The notes: generated by a model not told the origin, from the sequence alone. 64,000 bases of DNA from Pseudoalteromonas luteoviolacea B = ATCC 29581 (GCA_000333235.1 CAPN01000051.1:558001-622000); one strand, 5' to 3'; counted from the first letter of the stretch, positions 44,860 to 55,292 are shown. Numbers and translations: made by a program.

Positions 44860-45992
44860 TATTTACTCGCTTTTTCATAAGGGACTCGAATATTTACTTT
44901 AAGCCCCGACGGAATATTTTCTGATAATACGAAAGAATAGTTGTTTTCGTATAAGGTTTTTAATCGGTCTTTAGTATTAGCAATACCAACCCCTGACGCT
45001 TTTACCAGTTGTCCATCGTCGATCTCTGCACCTGGTCCGTTATCACAGACTTCCATCAATAATTCATTTGCGAATACTTGCGCATTGATCGATATTAAAC
45101 CACCGGTAGTCATATTTGCTATGGCATACTTAATCGCATTTTCGATGATCGGTTGCAAAATTAGGCTAGGCACAAGAGCTTGTTTCGCCTCGTCACTAAC
45201 ATCAATTTCGATCGCAAGTCTTTCATCAAAGCGCACTTTTTCTATTTCAAGATACAACATCAATGCGTGTAATTCTTGCTCTAACGGTACTTTCTTAATA
45301 GGGTCTGTATTTAAGGTATAACGCAAAAAGTCACTTAAACGTGAAACCATTTGATTCGCATCCTTATTTTCTTCAACTAAAATCAACGTCGAGATAGCAT
45401 TAAGGGTATTGAATAGAAAATGAGGATTAAGTTGGTATCGAAGCATTTTTAATTGAGCTTCATGTGCCATTGTGTTTGCCTTCAAGGCTTTTTGCTTTTC
45501 ACTTTGGAGAAGTTGGTAGTATTTTATGCCGAAGTATAAACCACTCCAACACAATACTATGTAAACTGAATCTAACCCTTGTTGGAAATAATAGAACCAC
45601 TCTTCCGGTCGATAGCCGTGTCGGTAGATTTCCCACAAGTTGTATTTTTGAACGACAGACCAGAGCGTACCGGTAACGTATGACGCCGTGAAAACGACAA
45701 GAATAAGGATCCAAGGTTTAGCATTCCAAACTTTGCGATATAAATATCGCAGCGGAACAGTCATTAAACAGCCAGCATAAGCATTGAGCACGATGACAAA
45801 TACATAAATATCGCGCATCTCAAAAACTTTCGAACCGATATAATTAACGAGTGCATAGCCAATCCATCCAGCTATCTGTAGCACCCAGAAAAAACGTTGT
45901 CGATTATCTACTAGTGATTGCCACTTCAAAATCAATGCTTTCAAGTTTATTAACCTATCCCGATTATATCGTTGACCTAATGAACTTAGCAC
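44859..45992 (-). CDS. LytS-type sensor histidine kinase
   Basis: A 377-aa membrane sensor. Four hydrophobic segments lie in the first 160 residues, then a short coiled region. The PF06580 kinase core has the phospho-acceptor His in YQLNPHFLFNTLNAIS and an HATPase domain (ILQPIIENAIKYA, then CDNGPGAE). There is no periplasmic domain of size, so the signal is likely sensed in the membrane. It is the partner of the LytTR regulator that follows. Confidence 0.93.
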   Translation of the reverse strand: MLSSLGQRYNRDRLINLKALILKWQSLVDNRQRFFWVLQIAGWIGYALVNYIGSKVFEMRDIYVFVIVLNAYAGCLMTVPLRYLYRKVWNAKPWILILVVFTASYVTGTLWSVVQKYNLWEIYRHGYRPEEWFYYFQQGLDSVYIVLCWSGLYFGIKYYQLLQSEKQKALKANTMAHEAQLKMLRYQLNPHFLFNTLNAISTLILVEENKDANQMVSRLSDFLRYTLNTDPIKKVPLEQELHALMLYLEIEKVRFDERLAIEIDVSDEAKQALVPSLILQPIIENAIKYAIANMTTGGLISINAQVFANELLMEVCDNGPGAEIDDGQLVKASGVGIANTKDRLKTLYENNYSFVLSENIPSGLKVNIRVPYEKASK

Positions 45993-46030
45993 TGCAACCT
46001 ATCTTGTATTCTTGCTAATCAACGCAAATA

Positions 46031-46066
46031 AAAAAGCATCGCTGGTTACCTAGCGATGCCTTTTTT
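46031..46066 (-). terminator. Intrinsic terminator of the SulP gene
   Basis: GCATCGCT (46036-46043) and AGCGATGC (46052-46059) form an 8-bp stem with an 8-nt loop, flanked by A and T runs. It lies downstream of the SulP stop on the minus strand. Confidence 0.88.
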
Positions 46067-46129
46067 ATTTTATAACCAATTTTCTTAAAAATGTCCGACT
46101 ACAGCAAGAAGCTTTATCAAGTTTATCCT

Positions 46130-47686
46130 TTAAGCCAGTTTATCAGATGCAACTTTATAGGTTGGATCTTCTATCACATTGACCTCAACTAAGTCTGCCG
46201 CTTTACTTAACAACTGTTTACAATCAAGACTTAAATGACGTAGGTGTAACGTTTTACCTTGTTTGTTGTAGCGCTCTGCTAAGCTATCAATTGCTTCAAT
46301 TGCGCTGTGATCTGCAACGCGTGAGTATTTGAACTCCACAACTACATGTTCTGGGTCTTGGTCTACATTAAACAACTCAGCGAAATTCTTTACCGAGCCA
46401 AAGAACAGTGGTCCATGTAATTCATATACCTTAGAGCCATCCTCATCAATATAATTTGTAGCGTAGATATGCTTTGCATGCTCCCAAGCAAATACGAGCG
46501 CAGAAACAATAACACCGACACAAACGGCTATCGCTAAGTCTGTAAATACAGTGACACCTGACACGAGTACAATAACAAACGCATCGGATTTAGGAATACG
46601 TTTAATAATCCTAAATGAACTCCATTCAAATGTGCCCAACACAACCATGAACATTACACCAACCAATGCTGCTAATGGGATCATTTCTATTAGATTTGCC
46701 GCAAAAACGATAAAAACTAAAAGCAAAATTGCTGCGGTAATTCCAGACAAACGACTACGACCACCTGAATTTATATTGATCATCGACTGACCTATCATCG
46801 CACAGCCGCCCATTGCACCAAACACACCACAGGTCACGTTTGCAGCCCCTTGACCAATACACTCACGGTTACTGTTGCCACGAGTTTCAGTGATCTCATC
46901 AATTAGGGTCAGAGTTAAAAGGGACTCAATTAATCCAATTGCCGCTAAAATTAATGCATAAGGAAAAATGATGCGCAATGTTTCTAAATTCCATGGTACA
47001 TCCGGAAAATGGAAACTCGGGAAGCCACCTGCAATCGTCGCGTCAAGATTTCCTGTCATGTCTTTGACATAGTCAAGTACCGTACGTGCGTCAAGATCGA
47101 ACCCAATGGCTAGTCCAGTAACCACTAAAATAGCAGCCAAAGAAGACGGTACTGCAGTGGTGAATTTTGGAAGATAATGAATAATTGCCATGGTCAACGC
47201 GACCAAACCAACCATGATATACAAAGTACCTCCGGTCATCCATTCCATCGCACCGTGGACATTACTCACCTTAAATTGACCGAGTTGAGCAAGGAAGATA
47301 ACTATCGCCAATCCGTTAACAAAACCAAGCATAACAGGATGAGGTACCATACGAATAAATTTACCAAGTTTAAATAGCCCGGCTAAAATTTGTAAAACCC
47401 CCATCAACAACACAGTCGCAAACAAGTATTCGACACCATGCTCTATTACTAGGCTCACCATCACTACAGCCAAAGCACCCGTTGCACCAGAAATCATTCC
47501 CGGTCGGCCACCAAATATTGCGGTGATTAAACCCACGATAAACGCAGCATATAAGCCAACTAATGGTTCGACATGCGCCACGAAAGCGAATGCGACAGCT
47601 TCTGGTACAAGCGCAAGCGCTACCGTTAATCCCGACAAAATATCATTTTTAGCCGAGCTTGGTGCTTTACCAAGTAAATTAAACAT
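46130..47686 (-). CDS. SulP-family anion transporter with STAS domain
   Basis: A 518-aa inner membrane protein of the SLC26/SulP family, with 10-12 hydrophobic segments (about 20-400) and a C-terminal STAS domain (about 415-500). It starts with the family block [20 protein letters not shown]; a later [20 protein letters not shown] resembles the substrate region. Substrates in this family include sulfate, bicarbonate and dicarboxylates; the close type of this copy, which resembles marine bicarbonate or sulfate porters, is not fixed by sequence. It is a single gene with its own terminator. Confidence 0.88.
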   Translation of the reverse strand: MFNLLGKAPSSAKNDILSGLTVALALVPEAVAFAFVAHVEPLVGLYAAFIVGLITAIFGGRPGMISGATGALAVVMVSLVIEHGVEYLFATVLLMGVLQILAGLFKLGKFIRMVPHPVMLGFVNGLAIVIFLAQLGQFKVSNVHGAMEWMTGGTLYIMVGLVALTMAIIHYLPKFTTAVPSSLAAILVVTGLAIGFDLDARTVLDYVKDMTGNLDATIAGGFPSFHFPDVPWNLETLRIIFPYALILAAIGLIESLLTLTLIDEITETRGNSNRECIGQGAANVTCGVFGAMGGCAMIGQSMININSGGRSRLSGITAAILLLVFIVFAANLIEMIPLAALVGVMFMVVLGTFEWSSFRIIKRIPKSDAFVIVLVSGVTVFTDLAIAVCVGVIVSALVFAWEHAKHIYATNYIDEDGSKVYELHGPLFFGSVKNFAELFNVDQDPEHVVVEFKYSRVADHSAIEAIDSLAERYNKQGKTLHLRHLSLDCKQLLSKAADLVEVNVIEDPTYKVASDKLA

Positions 47687-47720
47687 AGATCCCCCAACCC
47701 ACTTAATGTAACTCCCCCTA

Positions 47721-47751
47721 TTACTTACATCGAACGATGAAACGTAAGTAA
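47721..47751. promoter_or_regulatory. Inverted repeat upstream of the SulP gene
   Basis: TTACTTAC and GTAAGTAA form an 8-bp inverted repeat with a 15-nt spacer. It lies 35-65 nt before the SulP ATG. It may be an operator, but no family is assigned. Confidence 0.35.
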
Positions 47752-47777
47752 CAGAACTAGCGTAAGTTCTTAAATAG

Positions 47778-47812
47778 AAAAGCGCAGGATTTTAACAAAA
47801 TCCTGCGCTTTT
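47778..47812 (-). terminator. Intrinsic terminator of the Lrp-family gene
   Basis: AAAAGCGCAGGATTTT and AAAATCCTGCGCTTTT form a perfect 16-bp stem with loop AAC. A T-run follows on either strand, so it may also block read-through toward the SulP gene. Confidence 0.9.
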
Positions 47813-47837
47813 CTCAATTTTTACTAAAATCGCGAAG

Positions 47838-48296
47838 TTAAATCGGCAAGGATGTTGATCGCTTAACACACGTCATCGTCACGTTTGAATTCACTTCTTG
47901 GACATAGTCTAAGCTTAGCAGGTTATCTCTGACAAAATGCTCGTAACCTTCTATTCCTTTCGAAATAATACGGAGCATAAAATCCATGGTACCTGCCATT
48001 GTGTAGCACTCAGTGACTTCATCATAACTTTGAATAAGTTGCTCAAACTCAGCTAAATTCTTCTTACCATGGTTAGATAAACGCACATGAGCATATACGA
48101 GCATATCGAAGCCTAACTTTTTCTCGTCAAGCAATGCTACCTTGCCCTTGATGTAGCCATCTTGCTCAAGTTTAGCGATTCGGCGCCAACATGGTGATTG
48201 TGACAAGCCCACTTTGTCTGCTATTTCGGCAGTCGACAAACTTGCGTTTTGTTGAAGTAACGAGAGTATTTGTCGATCAACATGATTCAAAGACAT
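47838..48296 (-). CDS. Lrp/AsnC-family transcriptional regulator
   Basis: A 152-aa regulator with an N-terminal winged helix (VDRQILSLLQQNASLSTAEIADKVGLSQSPCWRRIAKLEQ, about 5-45) and a RAM ligand domain (VTECYTMAGTMDFMLRI). It resembles amino acid-responsive Lrp-like proteins; the effector and targets are unknown. It stands alone between the SulP gene and the MBL hydrolase. Confidence 0.92.
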   Translation of the reverse strand: MSLNHVDRQILSLLQQNASLSTAEIADKVGLSQSPCWRRIAKLEQDGYIKGKVALLDEKKLGFDMLVYAHVRLSNHGKKNLAEFEQLIQSYDEVTECYTMAGTMDFMLRIISKGIEGYEHFVRDNLLSLDYVQEVNSNVTMTCVKRSTSLPI

Positions 48297-48365
48297 ACTT
48301 TTTTCTTATTTAGTTAAATTAATGGTTAAATTATACCCTATTAAACCGGCGAAGTCTGCTATTTT

Positions 48366-49010
48366 TTAGCCAAAACGTCCGCTCAAAAATGGGTTGCTCG
48401 CTTTTTCGTGGCCAATCGTTGTATTGTCGCCATGACCAGACAAGACGCTTGTTTCGTCAGGTAGCGTAAAGAGCTTCTGTTTAATAGAGCTTACTAACTG
48501 ATTTGCATCACCTCGTGGAAAATCTGTGCGCCCTATCGAACCTTTAAATAAAACGTCACCCACTAAGACAACATTGGTATTTGGCTCGTAAAAAACGACA
48601 TGGCCAGGTGTATGGCCGGGGCAGTGAAATACCTTAAACGACACCGAACCTACAGTTACTTGTTCACCGTCAACTAACCACTCATCCGGTAAAAAAGGAT
48701 CAAGGTAGTTAAAACCAAACATTTTTGCTTGCTCAGGCAATGCATCAAACCAAAACTGTTCGTCTCGATGCGGACCAACAACAGGAATATTATAGTGTTG
48801 CTTCAAATCCATTGTGGCACCAACATGATCTAAATGACCATGGGTTAGAATGATCTTTTCAACTTTTACCTCTAGCGCAGTGAGTTTTGCAATAATTTTT
48901 TCTTTATCGCCACCCGGGTCGACAATTGCAGCCTGATTGCTTGCTTTACACACGATTATGCGACAATTTTGCAAAAAAGGCGTTACTGGAACGGTATAGA
49001 TTTCAATCAC
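48366..49010 (-). CDS. MBL-fold metallohydrolase (glyoxalase II-like)
   Basis: A 214-aa zinc hydrolase with the metal motif LTHGHLDHVGAT, later FHCPGHTPGHVVFYE, VLFKGSIGRTDFP, and LSGHGDNTTIG. The family includes GloB-like hydroxyacylglutathione hydrolases (YcbL type); this copy is of the short kind without the C-terminal glutathione domain. It overlaps the upstream M14 peptidase gene by 4 nt, so both come from one mRNA. The substrate is unknown. Confidence 0.88.
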   Translation of the reverse strand: MIEIYTVPVTPFLQNCRIIVCKASNQAAIVDPGGDKEKIIAKLTALEVKVEKIILTHGHLDHVGATMDLKQHYNIPVVGPHRDEQFWFDALPEQAKMFGFNYLDPFLPDEWLVDGEQVTVGSVSFKVFHCPGHTPGHVVFYEPNTNVVLVGDVLFKGSIGRTDFPRGDANQLVSSIKQKLFTLPDETSVLSGHGDNTTIGHEKASNPFLSGRFG

Positions 49011-50791
49011 TGCTGTTTATAACCTATCAATATTGGATATTTTAAATATGCGTTGTCATAAAATGGAGACTTTTCATAAAGCCACGCTAGACGAGCTTCT
49101 GGATCGCTAGCAAAACCTTTATTCTCTCTCACTATGGTGTCAAATTCGAGAGCGAGTGCTGGGTTTTCTTTTAACAAAGTTCGGGCATATGGTTCAAGTG
49201 CATAATTTTCAACATACTCGGTTCGTTGAAAAATAGTATTAAATTCCCCCCATTGAAAATAGGAATCAGGCGCTTCTGGGTGAAGTAAATGGACAGCCAA
49301 CTCACCGGCAGGTTGCTGTGTGTTAACTTGATACCAGCCTGATAAATCAACTTCGTGCAGTGTATTATAGGTAAAGGTTGCCGATACCCTCGTTCGCCCT
49401 TCAAATGGCAATTTATCGAACTTAAAGGATTTGACTGAAGCTTGTTTAATTTTAATGTCCTGATCTAGTGCGTCGACCTTTATAACTTCAACGCCATGTA
49501 ACTTTAACTTGGTAATAATTTCGCTATAAACCGCAGGAATATAAAAACTATGGGGTACTTTAACCGTATGTTTAATTTCTTTTTGCCAAAAAATGGGCAG
49601 CTTTTCATAGTTAAAAGGTTTGCCTAAGTATTTTACTTCGTGTTGACCAGACAATGAACTCATAAACTTGCTGTATTCAATCCCCTTAAATTGAATATAG
49701 TCTGGTTCACTCGCATAGCCACGTTCAACGACTAGCTCTGTAGGAACAAATGATTTTTCATTTTTAACCGCAGTCTTTAGCTCCTCTCGATGTTCCACCA
49801 AGGCGGAAATGACACCATCATAAAAAGCATATGTCCCAAGCACTCGTTGCTTATATGGTTTCAGTGAATGGTTTTCAACTAAAATCGTCGGTAAACTTTT
49901 AAGATCACCCCATCCATTTGAAAATCTTGGTGTCGCCACCCAACCTGCTAGTCCTTTTTTGAATTCTCGCTTATCCATAACAAACACGAGTGGGCCTGGT
50001 ACATGGCCAAAATCACTTAGTTTTTCATCTATTCTCGGCTTAAAACGCGTTTCAAGAACTGTGGCGATAGCTGGGGACTCACTCGAAAACTCAGGATTAA
50101 ATCCATACGTTACATCATATTGATAATCTGCACCGTCAGTTACATGCACATCAACATATAACTCTGGTTGATATTCGTTAATAACATTGAGTATCGAGCG
50201 AACTTCGGGCGTATCAAGCTTTGTAAAATCTCGATTAAGATTTAAGTTTTTACCATTCGTGCGAAATCCCATTTCAGTTGGGCCACGTTGATTAATGCGA
50301 TTAAATTCACCACGTCGCTCATGTCCATCCACATTTAGTATAGGAACAAACAATAAATTAACTTGATTTAGTATGTCACGACGCTTACCCGTCGCAATGT
50401 CGCGAAGTAACATAAACCCGGCATCCTTACCATCGATTTCACCTGCATGTATCCCTGCTTGGATCAAAATGGTCGGTTTATCATTGTTGCGGATCATAGC
50501 GGATGAAAATTGGCTTTGTTCAGTCGCTACTATCATCACAATGTCGCGACCTGCGTCACTCGTCCCAATGATTTCTTTTTTAAATTGTGTTGGGTTAGCT
50601 GCAACTAAACGATCAACAAATTCCAATGTACGTGCATAGTTTGGCGAAACAAGACCGCCACCGAGTTCAAAATCCGTCGTAAGAGGTCCTTGAGTTTGCA
50701 TTAGCTGCTCTGAACTCCCCTGCCAAGGCATTAAAGGAGGAAGGTAAGCTGTGGTTGTCGCAAGACTAAATAAAACCAAATTAGCGAACAT
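49007..50791 (-). CDS. M14-family zinc carboxypeptidase, exported
   Basis: A 594-aa protein with an N-terminal hydrophobic stretch (MFANLVLFSLATTTAY) that looks like a signal. The peptidase domain (about 60-330) has the zinc ligands HAGEIDGKD and later VDVHVTDGADYQYDV, with the catalytic Glu in the LVENHSLKPYKQ region. A long C-terminal beta-rich part follows. It is an M14-type carboxypeptidase or amidase for peptides in the periplasm. Its end overlaps the MBL hydrolase start. The substrate is unknown. Confidence 0.88.
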   Translation of the reverse strand: MFANLVLFSLATTTAYLPPLMPWQGSSEQLMQTQGPLTTDFELGGGLVSPNYARTLEFVDRLVAANPTQFKKEIIGTSDAGRDIVMIVATEQSQFSSAMIRNNDKPTILIQAGIHAGEIDGKDAGFMLLRDIATGKRRDILNQVNLLFVPILNVDGHERRGEFNRINQRGPTEMGFRTNGKNLNLNRDFTKLDTPEVRSILNVINEYQPELYVDVHVTDGADYQYDVTYGFNPEFSSESPAIATVLETRFKPRIDEKLSDFGHVPGPLVFVMDKREFKKGLAGWVATPRFSNGWGDLKSLPTILVENHSLKPYKQRVLGTYAFYDGVISALVEHREELKTAVKNEKSFVPTELVVERGYASEPDYIQFKGIEYSKFMSSLSGQHEVKYLGKPFNYEKLPIFWQKEIKHTVKVPHSFYIPAVYSEIITKLKLHGVEVIKVDALDQDIKIKQASVKSFKFDKLPFEGRTRVSATFTYNTLHEVDLSGWYQVNTQQPAGELAVHLLHPEAPDSYFQWGEFNTIFQRTEYVENYALEPYARTLLKENPALALEFDTIVRENKGFASDPEARLAWLYEKSPFYDNAYLKYPILIGYKQQ

Positions 50792-50905
50792 GTGCGTAAT
50801 ACTCTAATTTCCCGCATTTTTAACAGCAGTATATCAATAAAAATTTAACAAGCTTAGAATGTGCGGTGATTCTACAAAAAACGAAGCTAACTAAAGGAAA
50901 TCAAT

Positions 50906-51754
50906 GTGTCTGCTAACATTCAGACTAAGCTAAACATACTCATCACTGGATGTTCCTCTGGAATTGGTTTGTATTGTGCACAAAAATTCCATGAATTAGG
51001 ACATCATGTGGTCGCTACGGTTCGAAAAGAGGCAGATCAAGAAACTCTCTTAGAGCTTGGGATCCAATCCGTGATTCTTGATTATGCTGATAAGCAAAGC
51101 ATAGCGTTCGCATTTTCGAGTGCAATCGAGTTATTAGACGGAAAGATAGACCTCCTGTTTAACAACGGTGCATATGGTCAACCGGGAGCGGTTGAAGACT
51201 TAAGTGTTGATGCCTTGAGACTGCAATTTGAAACTAACTTTTTTGGTTGGCACGATTTAACTATCCGAGTTTTAAACGTTATGCTGAGCGCTGGAAGCGG
51301 AAAAATCGTCCACAATTCATCCGTACTCGGACTTGTTTCTCTTCCCTACCGTGGTGCTTACAACGCGAGTAAATTTGCATTAGAGGGGTTAACCGACACA
51401 CTTCGAATGGAACTTCACAATACTAATATACATGTTTCTTTAATTGAACCCGGCCCGATTGTGTCTAAGTTTAGAGAAAATGCACGGCAAGCGTTTTTCA
51501 AACACATCCCTAATTGGCAAGAAAGCCGCCATGTGAATGAATATGAAAAGCAAATAAATCGTTTATCTGCGGCTGACGCACCACAACGATTTACATTAGG
51601 ACCTGAGGCCGTATTTGATAAACTTGAAAAAATTATTAAGTCGGATAAGCCTAATGCGCGTTATTATGTGACTTTCCCGACGTATCTGATGGGAACGTTA
51701 AAGCGATTGCTGAGTTCTGCGTTATTAGACAAAATACTTTTGAAAAACAAATGA
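50906..51754 (+). CDS. Short-chain dehydrogenase/reductase
   Basis: A 282-aa SDR with the cofactor motif ITGCSSGIGLYCAQ, the structural NNGAYGQPGA, and the catalytic YNASKFALEGL (Tyr and Lys), with Ser in VHNSSVLG. The C-terminal part (about 190-282) is long and ends in a hydrophobic stretch (YLMGTLKRLL). The substrate is not known. The start codon is taken as GTG at 50906, with AAGGA upstream. Confidence 0.88.
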   Translation: MSANIQTKLNILITGCSSGIGLYCAQKFHELGHHVVATVRKEADQETLLELGIQSVILDYADKQSIAFAFSSAIELLDGKIDLLFNNGAYGQPGAVEDLSVDALRLQFETNFFGWHDLTIRVLNVMLSAGSGKIVHNSSVLGLVSLPYRGAYNASKFALEGLTDTLRMELHNTNIHVSLIEPGPIVSKFRENARQAFFKHIPNWQESRHVNEYEKQINRLSAADAPQRFTLGPEAVFDKLEKIIKSDKPNARYYVTFPTYLMGTLKRLLSSALLDKILLKNK

Positions 51755-51762
51755 TCAAAAAA

Positions 51763-51778
51763 GGCGCCAATTGGCGCC
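51763..51778. terminator. Terminator between the SDR gene and rplT
   Basis: GGCGCCAATTGGCGCC is a perfect 16-bp palindrome flanked by A and T runs on both strands. It can end both convergent transcripts. No pheST genes follow rplT, unlike E. coli. Confidence 0.85.
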
Positions 51779-51797
51779 CTTTCGATTCGCTTAGATA

Positions 51798-52157
51798 TTA
51801 AGCAGCTACCGATTCTTTTGCTTTAGCAACTAACGCTGCGAAAGCTACTTGATCGTATACTGCGATATCAGCAAGGATCTTACGGTCGATTTCGATCGAA
51901 GCCTTTTTAAGGCCATTGATGAAACGGCTATAAGATAGACCATTTTGACGTGCAGCAGCATTGATACGTGCAATCCATAATTGACGGAAAGTACGTTTCT
52001 TAGCACGACGGTCACGGTATGCATATTGACCAGCTTTAGTTACAGCTTGGAATGCTACGCGGTAAACACGTGAACGTGCACCGTAGTAACCTTTAGCTTG
52101 TTTCAATACTTTTTTGTGACGCGCGCGCGCGATAACACCACGTTTAACTCTTGCCAT
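51798..52157 (-). CDS. rplT: 50S ribosomal protein L20
   Basis: L20 binds 23S rRNA early in 50S assembly and represses its own operon in E. coli. The 119-aa basic protein begins [20 protein letters not shown] and matches the family over its full length. It is last in thrS-infC-rpmI-rplT, 15 nt after rpmI. Confidence 0.99.
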   Translation of the reverse strand: MARVKRGVIARARHKKVLKQAKGYYGARSRVYRVAFQAVTKAGQYAYRDRRAKKRTFRQLWIARINAAARQNGLSYSRFINGLKKASIEIDRKILADIAVYDQVAFAALVAKAKESVAA

Positions 52158-52172
52158 GACTGATATCCTCTA

Positions 52173-52373
52173 TTAAGCGAATGGTAACAAACGGTTGATA
52201 AGAACTAAATCGTTCTTGTGAACCATTGTTTTTGCACGTAAGTGAAGCTTACGCTTAGAAGATTTCTTAGTCAGAATATGACGAAGATGTGATTGCTTAC
52301 GCTTGAAACCGCCTGAAGCAGTCTTTTTGAAACGCTTTTTCGCGCCACTGTGTGACTTTAATTTATAAGCCAT
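52173..52373 (-). CDS. rpmI: 50S ribosomal protein L35
   Basis: A 66-aa basic ribosomal protein starting [19 protein letters not shown]. The open frame extends 34 codons upstream, but that part does not match L35, and the ATG has TGGAG ahead of it. The leader between infC and rpmI holds a hairpin in the place of the E. coli L20 operator. Confidence 0.98.
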   Translation of the reverse strand: MAYKLKSHSGAKKRFKKTASGGFKRKQSHLRHILTKKSSKRKLHLRAKTMVHKNDLVLINRLLPFA

Positions 52374-52485
52374 TGCAATAACTCCAAATGATATTGCGTT
52401 TAACAAGCAAGCAGGCGGACCGAAGTCACTTGATTGGCCTAACTTGCACCAAGTCCGGTGGAGTATTAAACTCACTTCAACCGGT

Positions 52486-52522
52486 CAACTCAGGCGACCG
52501 AAGTACTTTTAGGCCTGAGTTG
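52486..52522 (-). promoter_or_regulatory. Hairpin between infC and rpmI, probable L20 translational operator
   Basis: CAACTCAGGC and GCCTGAGTTG form a perfect 10-bp stem with a 17-nt loop in the infC-rpmI gap. In E. coli the rpmI leader folds and binds L20 here. The exact fold was not modelled. Confidence 0.5.
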
Positions 52523-52544
52523 AAGGATGCGTATTATCCAGTAA

Positions 52545-53093
52545 TTATTGCTTTTTGGCAATAGGTGCCAACATCATAATCATCTGGCGCCCTTCTACGC
52601 GATTTGGGAAGGACTCAACTTGAGAAAGATCCTGCAAGTCCGCTTTAATGCGGTTTAGCAATTCTAACGCCAAATCAGTATGCGCCATTTCACGACCACG
52701 GAAACGCAAAGTGATTTTTGCTTTGTCGCCAGCTTCCAAGAATTTTCTTAGGCTGCGTAACTTAACTTGATAATCACCTTCATCCGTACCAGGGCGGAAT
52801 TTAATTTCCTTGATTTGGATTTGCTTTTGCTTTTTCTTTTGTTCTTTTAGTTGTTTTGATTTTTCAAAAATGAACTTACCGTAATCCATCACTCGACATA
52901 CAGGTGGTTCTGCATTAGGACTGATTTCAACCAAATCGACACCAGCTTCTTCAGCTACTCCAAGAGCTTCTCTAATTGAAACAACGCCAATTTGCTCGCC
53001 TTCAAGTCCGACTAAACGAACTTCTTTTACAGTAATTTCCTCGTTGATACGATTTTTTTGAGCTGAATTTTGCCCTTTTTTGCCGCCTCTAAT
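52545..53093 (-). CDS. infC: Translation initiation factor IF-3 (AUU start)
   Basis: IF-3 keeps ribosomal subunits apart and proofreads the start codon. The 182-aa protein (E. coli 180) has [22 protein letters not shown] opening (here [15 protein letters not shown]) and [17 protein letters not shown]. The start is ATT at 53091-53093, 8 nt after GGAGG, as in E. coli where IF-3 represses its own rare start. A longer frame starting at TTG would place the Shine-Dalgarno inside the gene. Confidence 0.97.
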   Translation of the reverse strand: MRGGKKGQNSAQKNRINEEITVKEVRLVGLEGEQIGVVSIREALGVAEEAGVDLVEISPNAEPPVCRVMDYGKFIFEKSKQLKEQKKKQKQIQIKEIKFRPGTDEGDYQVKLRSLRKFLEAGDKAKITLRFRGREMAHTDLALELLNRIKADLQDLSQVESFPNRVEGRQMIMMLAPIAKKQ

Positions 53094-53165
53094 GGTACGA
53101 TCCTCCAAGTTATTAAAAATAATTCCGTGTATAGTGTTTAGACACTACACACGTTCCGTCTTTAT

Positions 53166-55076
53166 TTAAGCACGGTTTTTGATTTCTTCGGTAATTTTAG
53201 CAACAAAATTGTCAACTGTGAATTTACCGAGATCTTCGCCAGTTCTAGTACGAACTGCCACCTCACCTTGTTCGACTTCTTTGTCGCCAACAACAAGTAA
53301 GTATGGAATACGCTTCAAAGTATGTTCGCGGATTTTAAAGCCAATCTTCTCATTTCTCAAGTCAGCAAAAGCACGAATTCCAAGTTTATTCAGTTTTTGT
53401 ACAACTTCTTTGGCAAAATCAGCTTGTTTATCCGTGATATTCATCAACACGACTTGTTTTGGGGCAAGCCAAGTTGGGAATAAACCTGCATATTCTTCTG
53501 TGAGTATACCAATGAAGCGCTCAATAGAACCTAAAATCGCACGATGGATCATTACAGGCGTTTTACGTTCGTTGTTTTCAGCTACATAGGTCGCACCTAA
53601 ACGGCCAGGTAATGCAAAATCAAGCTGTACAGTACCACATTGCCAAGCGCGCTCTAAACAATCGTACAACGTAAACTCGATTTTAGGGCCATAGAATGCA
53701 CCTTCGCCCGGCAAGTATTCAAATTCGATGCCATTTACTTTCAGTGCTTCTGCAAGTGCTGCTTCTGCTTTGTCCCACATATGATCTTCACCGATACGTT
53801 TTTCTGGACGAGTCGACAACTTAACAACAATTTTCTCAAAGCCAAACGTTTCATAGGTGTCATACACCATTTTAATACAGGCAGATACTTCATCCATAAT
53901 TTGCTCTTCTGTACAGAAGATATGCGCATCGTCTTGAGTAAAACCACGTACTCGCATTAATCCATGTAGCGCGCCAGAAGGTTCATTGCGGTGACAGCAA
54001 CCAAATTCAGCCATACGCAGTGGAAGATCACGGTATGATTTTAAACCTTGATTGAAAATCTGTACGTGGCCCGGGCAGTTCATCGGCTTAATTGCATATT
54101 CACGTTTTTCAGACTCTGTCGTAAACATGGCATCTGCGTATTTATCCCAGTGACCTGAACGTTCCCAAAGTACACGGTCCATCATTAAAGGACCTTTAAC
54201 TTCTTCGTACTCATATTCACGTAATTTTTCACGAACGAAATCTTCTAGTTCGCGATAAATGCTCCAGCCATCATTGTGCCAAAACACCATGCCTGGCGCT
54301 TCTTCTTGCCAGTGCCATAAATCAAGCGCTTTACCAATCTTGCGGTGATCTCGCTTTTCGGCTTCTTCGAGACGTTTTAAGTATGCACCTAATTGTTTCT
54401 TGTCTGCCCAAGCCGTTCCATAGACACGTTGAAGCATTTTATTTTCTGAGTTGCCGCGCCAATATGCACCGGCGACTTTCATTATTTTAAAGAAATGACA
54501 AAAACGCATGTTTGGCACATGAGGACCACGACACATGTCAACGTATTCTTCGTGATGATACAATCCTGGCTTGTCGTCTTTTGCGATATTTTCATCCAAG
54601 ATTTCTATTTTGTATGTTTCGCCGCGCGCTGCAAATGCATCACGTGCTTCTTGCCAGCTTACCGTTTTCTTTACCACGTCGTAATTTGTTTTCGCCAATT
54701 GCAACATACGCTTTTCTAACGCATCGAGGTCTTCTTGCGTTAATGAACGATCCAGGTCGATGTCATAATAAAAACCATTATCAATGGTAGGACCAATCGC
54801 CATTTTAACGTCAGGGAACAGTTGCTTAATCGCGTGACCTAACAAGTGTGCACACGAGTGACGAATAATTTCCAGACCGTCTTCATCTTTAGCCGTGATA
54901 ATTTCAAGGCTTGCATCTTCCAAAATTAAATCACAGGCATCAACACGTTTACCATTTACTCGACCTGCGATGGTCGCTTTTGCAAGACCAGGGCCGATAT
55001 CTAAAGCCACATCAAGTGTTGAAACTGGGTTTTCGAAGACGCGCTGATTGCCGTCTGGGAGAGTAATAACTGGCAT
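53166..55076 (-). CDS. thrS: Threonine-tRNA ligase
   Basis: ThrRS charges tRNA-Thr. The 636-aa protein (E. coli 642) has the N-terminal TGS domain ([20 protein letters not shown]), the editing domain with [15 protein letters not shown] and [13 protein letters not shown], the class II catalytic core with zinc ligands ([10 protein letters not shown], the [11 protein letters not shown] motif), and the anticodon domain at the C-terminus. It is first in the thrS-infC-rpmI-rplT operon. Confidence 0.98.
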   Translation of the reverse strand: MPVITLPDGNQRVFENPVSTLDVALDIGPGLAKATIAGRVNGKRVDACDLILEDASLEIITAKDEDGLEIIRHSCAHLLGHAIKQLFPDVKMAIGPTIDNGFYYDIDLDRSLTQEDLDALEKRMLQLAKTNYDVVKKTVSWQEARDAFAARGETYKIEILDENIAKDDKPGLYHHEEYVDMCRGPHVPNMRFCHFFKIMKVAGAYWRGNSENKMLQRVYGTAWADKKQLGAYLKRLEEAEKRDHRKIGKALDLWHWQEEAPGMVFWHNDGWSIYRELEDFVREKLREYEYEEVKGPLMMDRVLWERSGHWDKYADAMFTTESEKREYAIKPMNCPGHVQIFNQGLKSYRDLPLRMAEFGCCHRNEPSGALHGLMRVRGFTQDDAHIFCTEEQIMDEVSACIKMVYDTYETFGFEKIVVKLSTRPEKRIGEDHMWDKAEAALAEALKVNGIEFEYLPGEGAFYGPKIEFTLYDCLERAWQCGTVQLDFALPGRLGATYVAENNERKTPVMIHRAILGSIERFIGILTEEYAGLFPTWLAPKQVVLMNITDKQADFAKEVVQKLNKLGIRAFADLRNEKIGFKIREHTLKRIPYLLVVGDKEVEQGEVAVRTRTGEDLGKFTVDNFVAKITEEIKNRA

Positions 55077-55134
55077 TATAATTCCTATTTACAGTGGTGA
55101 TACCTACGCCGCATCACATGTTTGTTTAATTTAA

Positions 55135-55178
55135 GATTGGTTTAATTCGCCCAATCAACACTTTTACGAATAAGTATT
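55135..55178 (-). promoter_or_regulatory. thrS leader hairpins, one resembling a tRNA-Thr anticodon arm
   Basis: On the minus strand AATACTT and AAGTGTT form a 7-bp stem (one U-G pair, 55157-55178) whose loop ATTCGTAA shows CGT flanked like a tRNA-Thr anticodon. A second hairpin, GATTGG/CCAATC (55135-55156), follows. In E. coli ThrRS binds such a mimic to repress thrS. The hairpins lie 58-102 nt before the thrS ATG. Confidence 0.5.
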
Positions 55179-55292
55179 GAAAATTTTAATAAGTACTAAA
55201 ATACAGAGCAAAGCGGTATTTTGTCGCGAGACATGGCGAATTGCAAGTATCAGTCTAAAATTGAAGTAATAGAATTTCTTATATCAAGAGCA

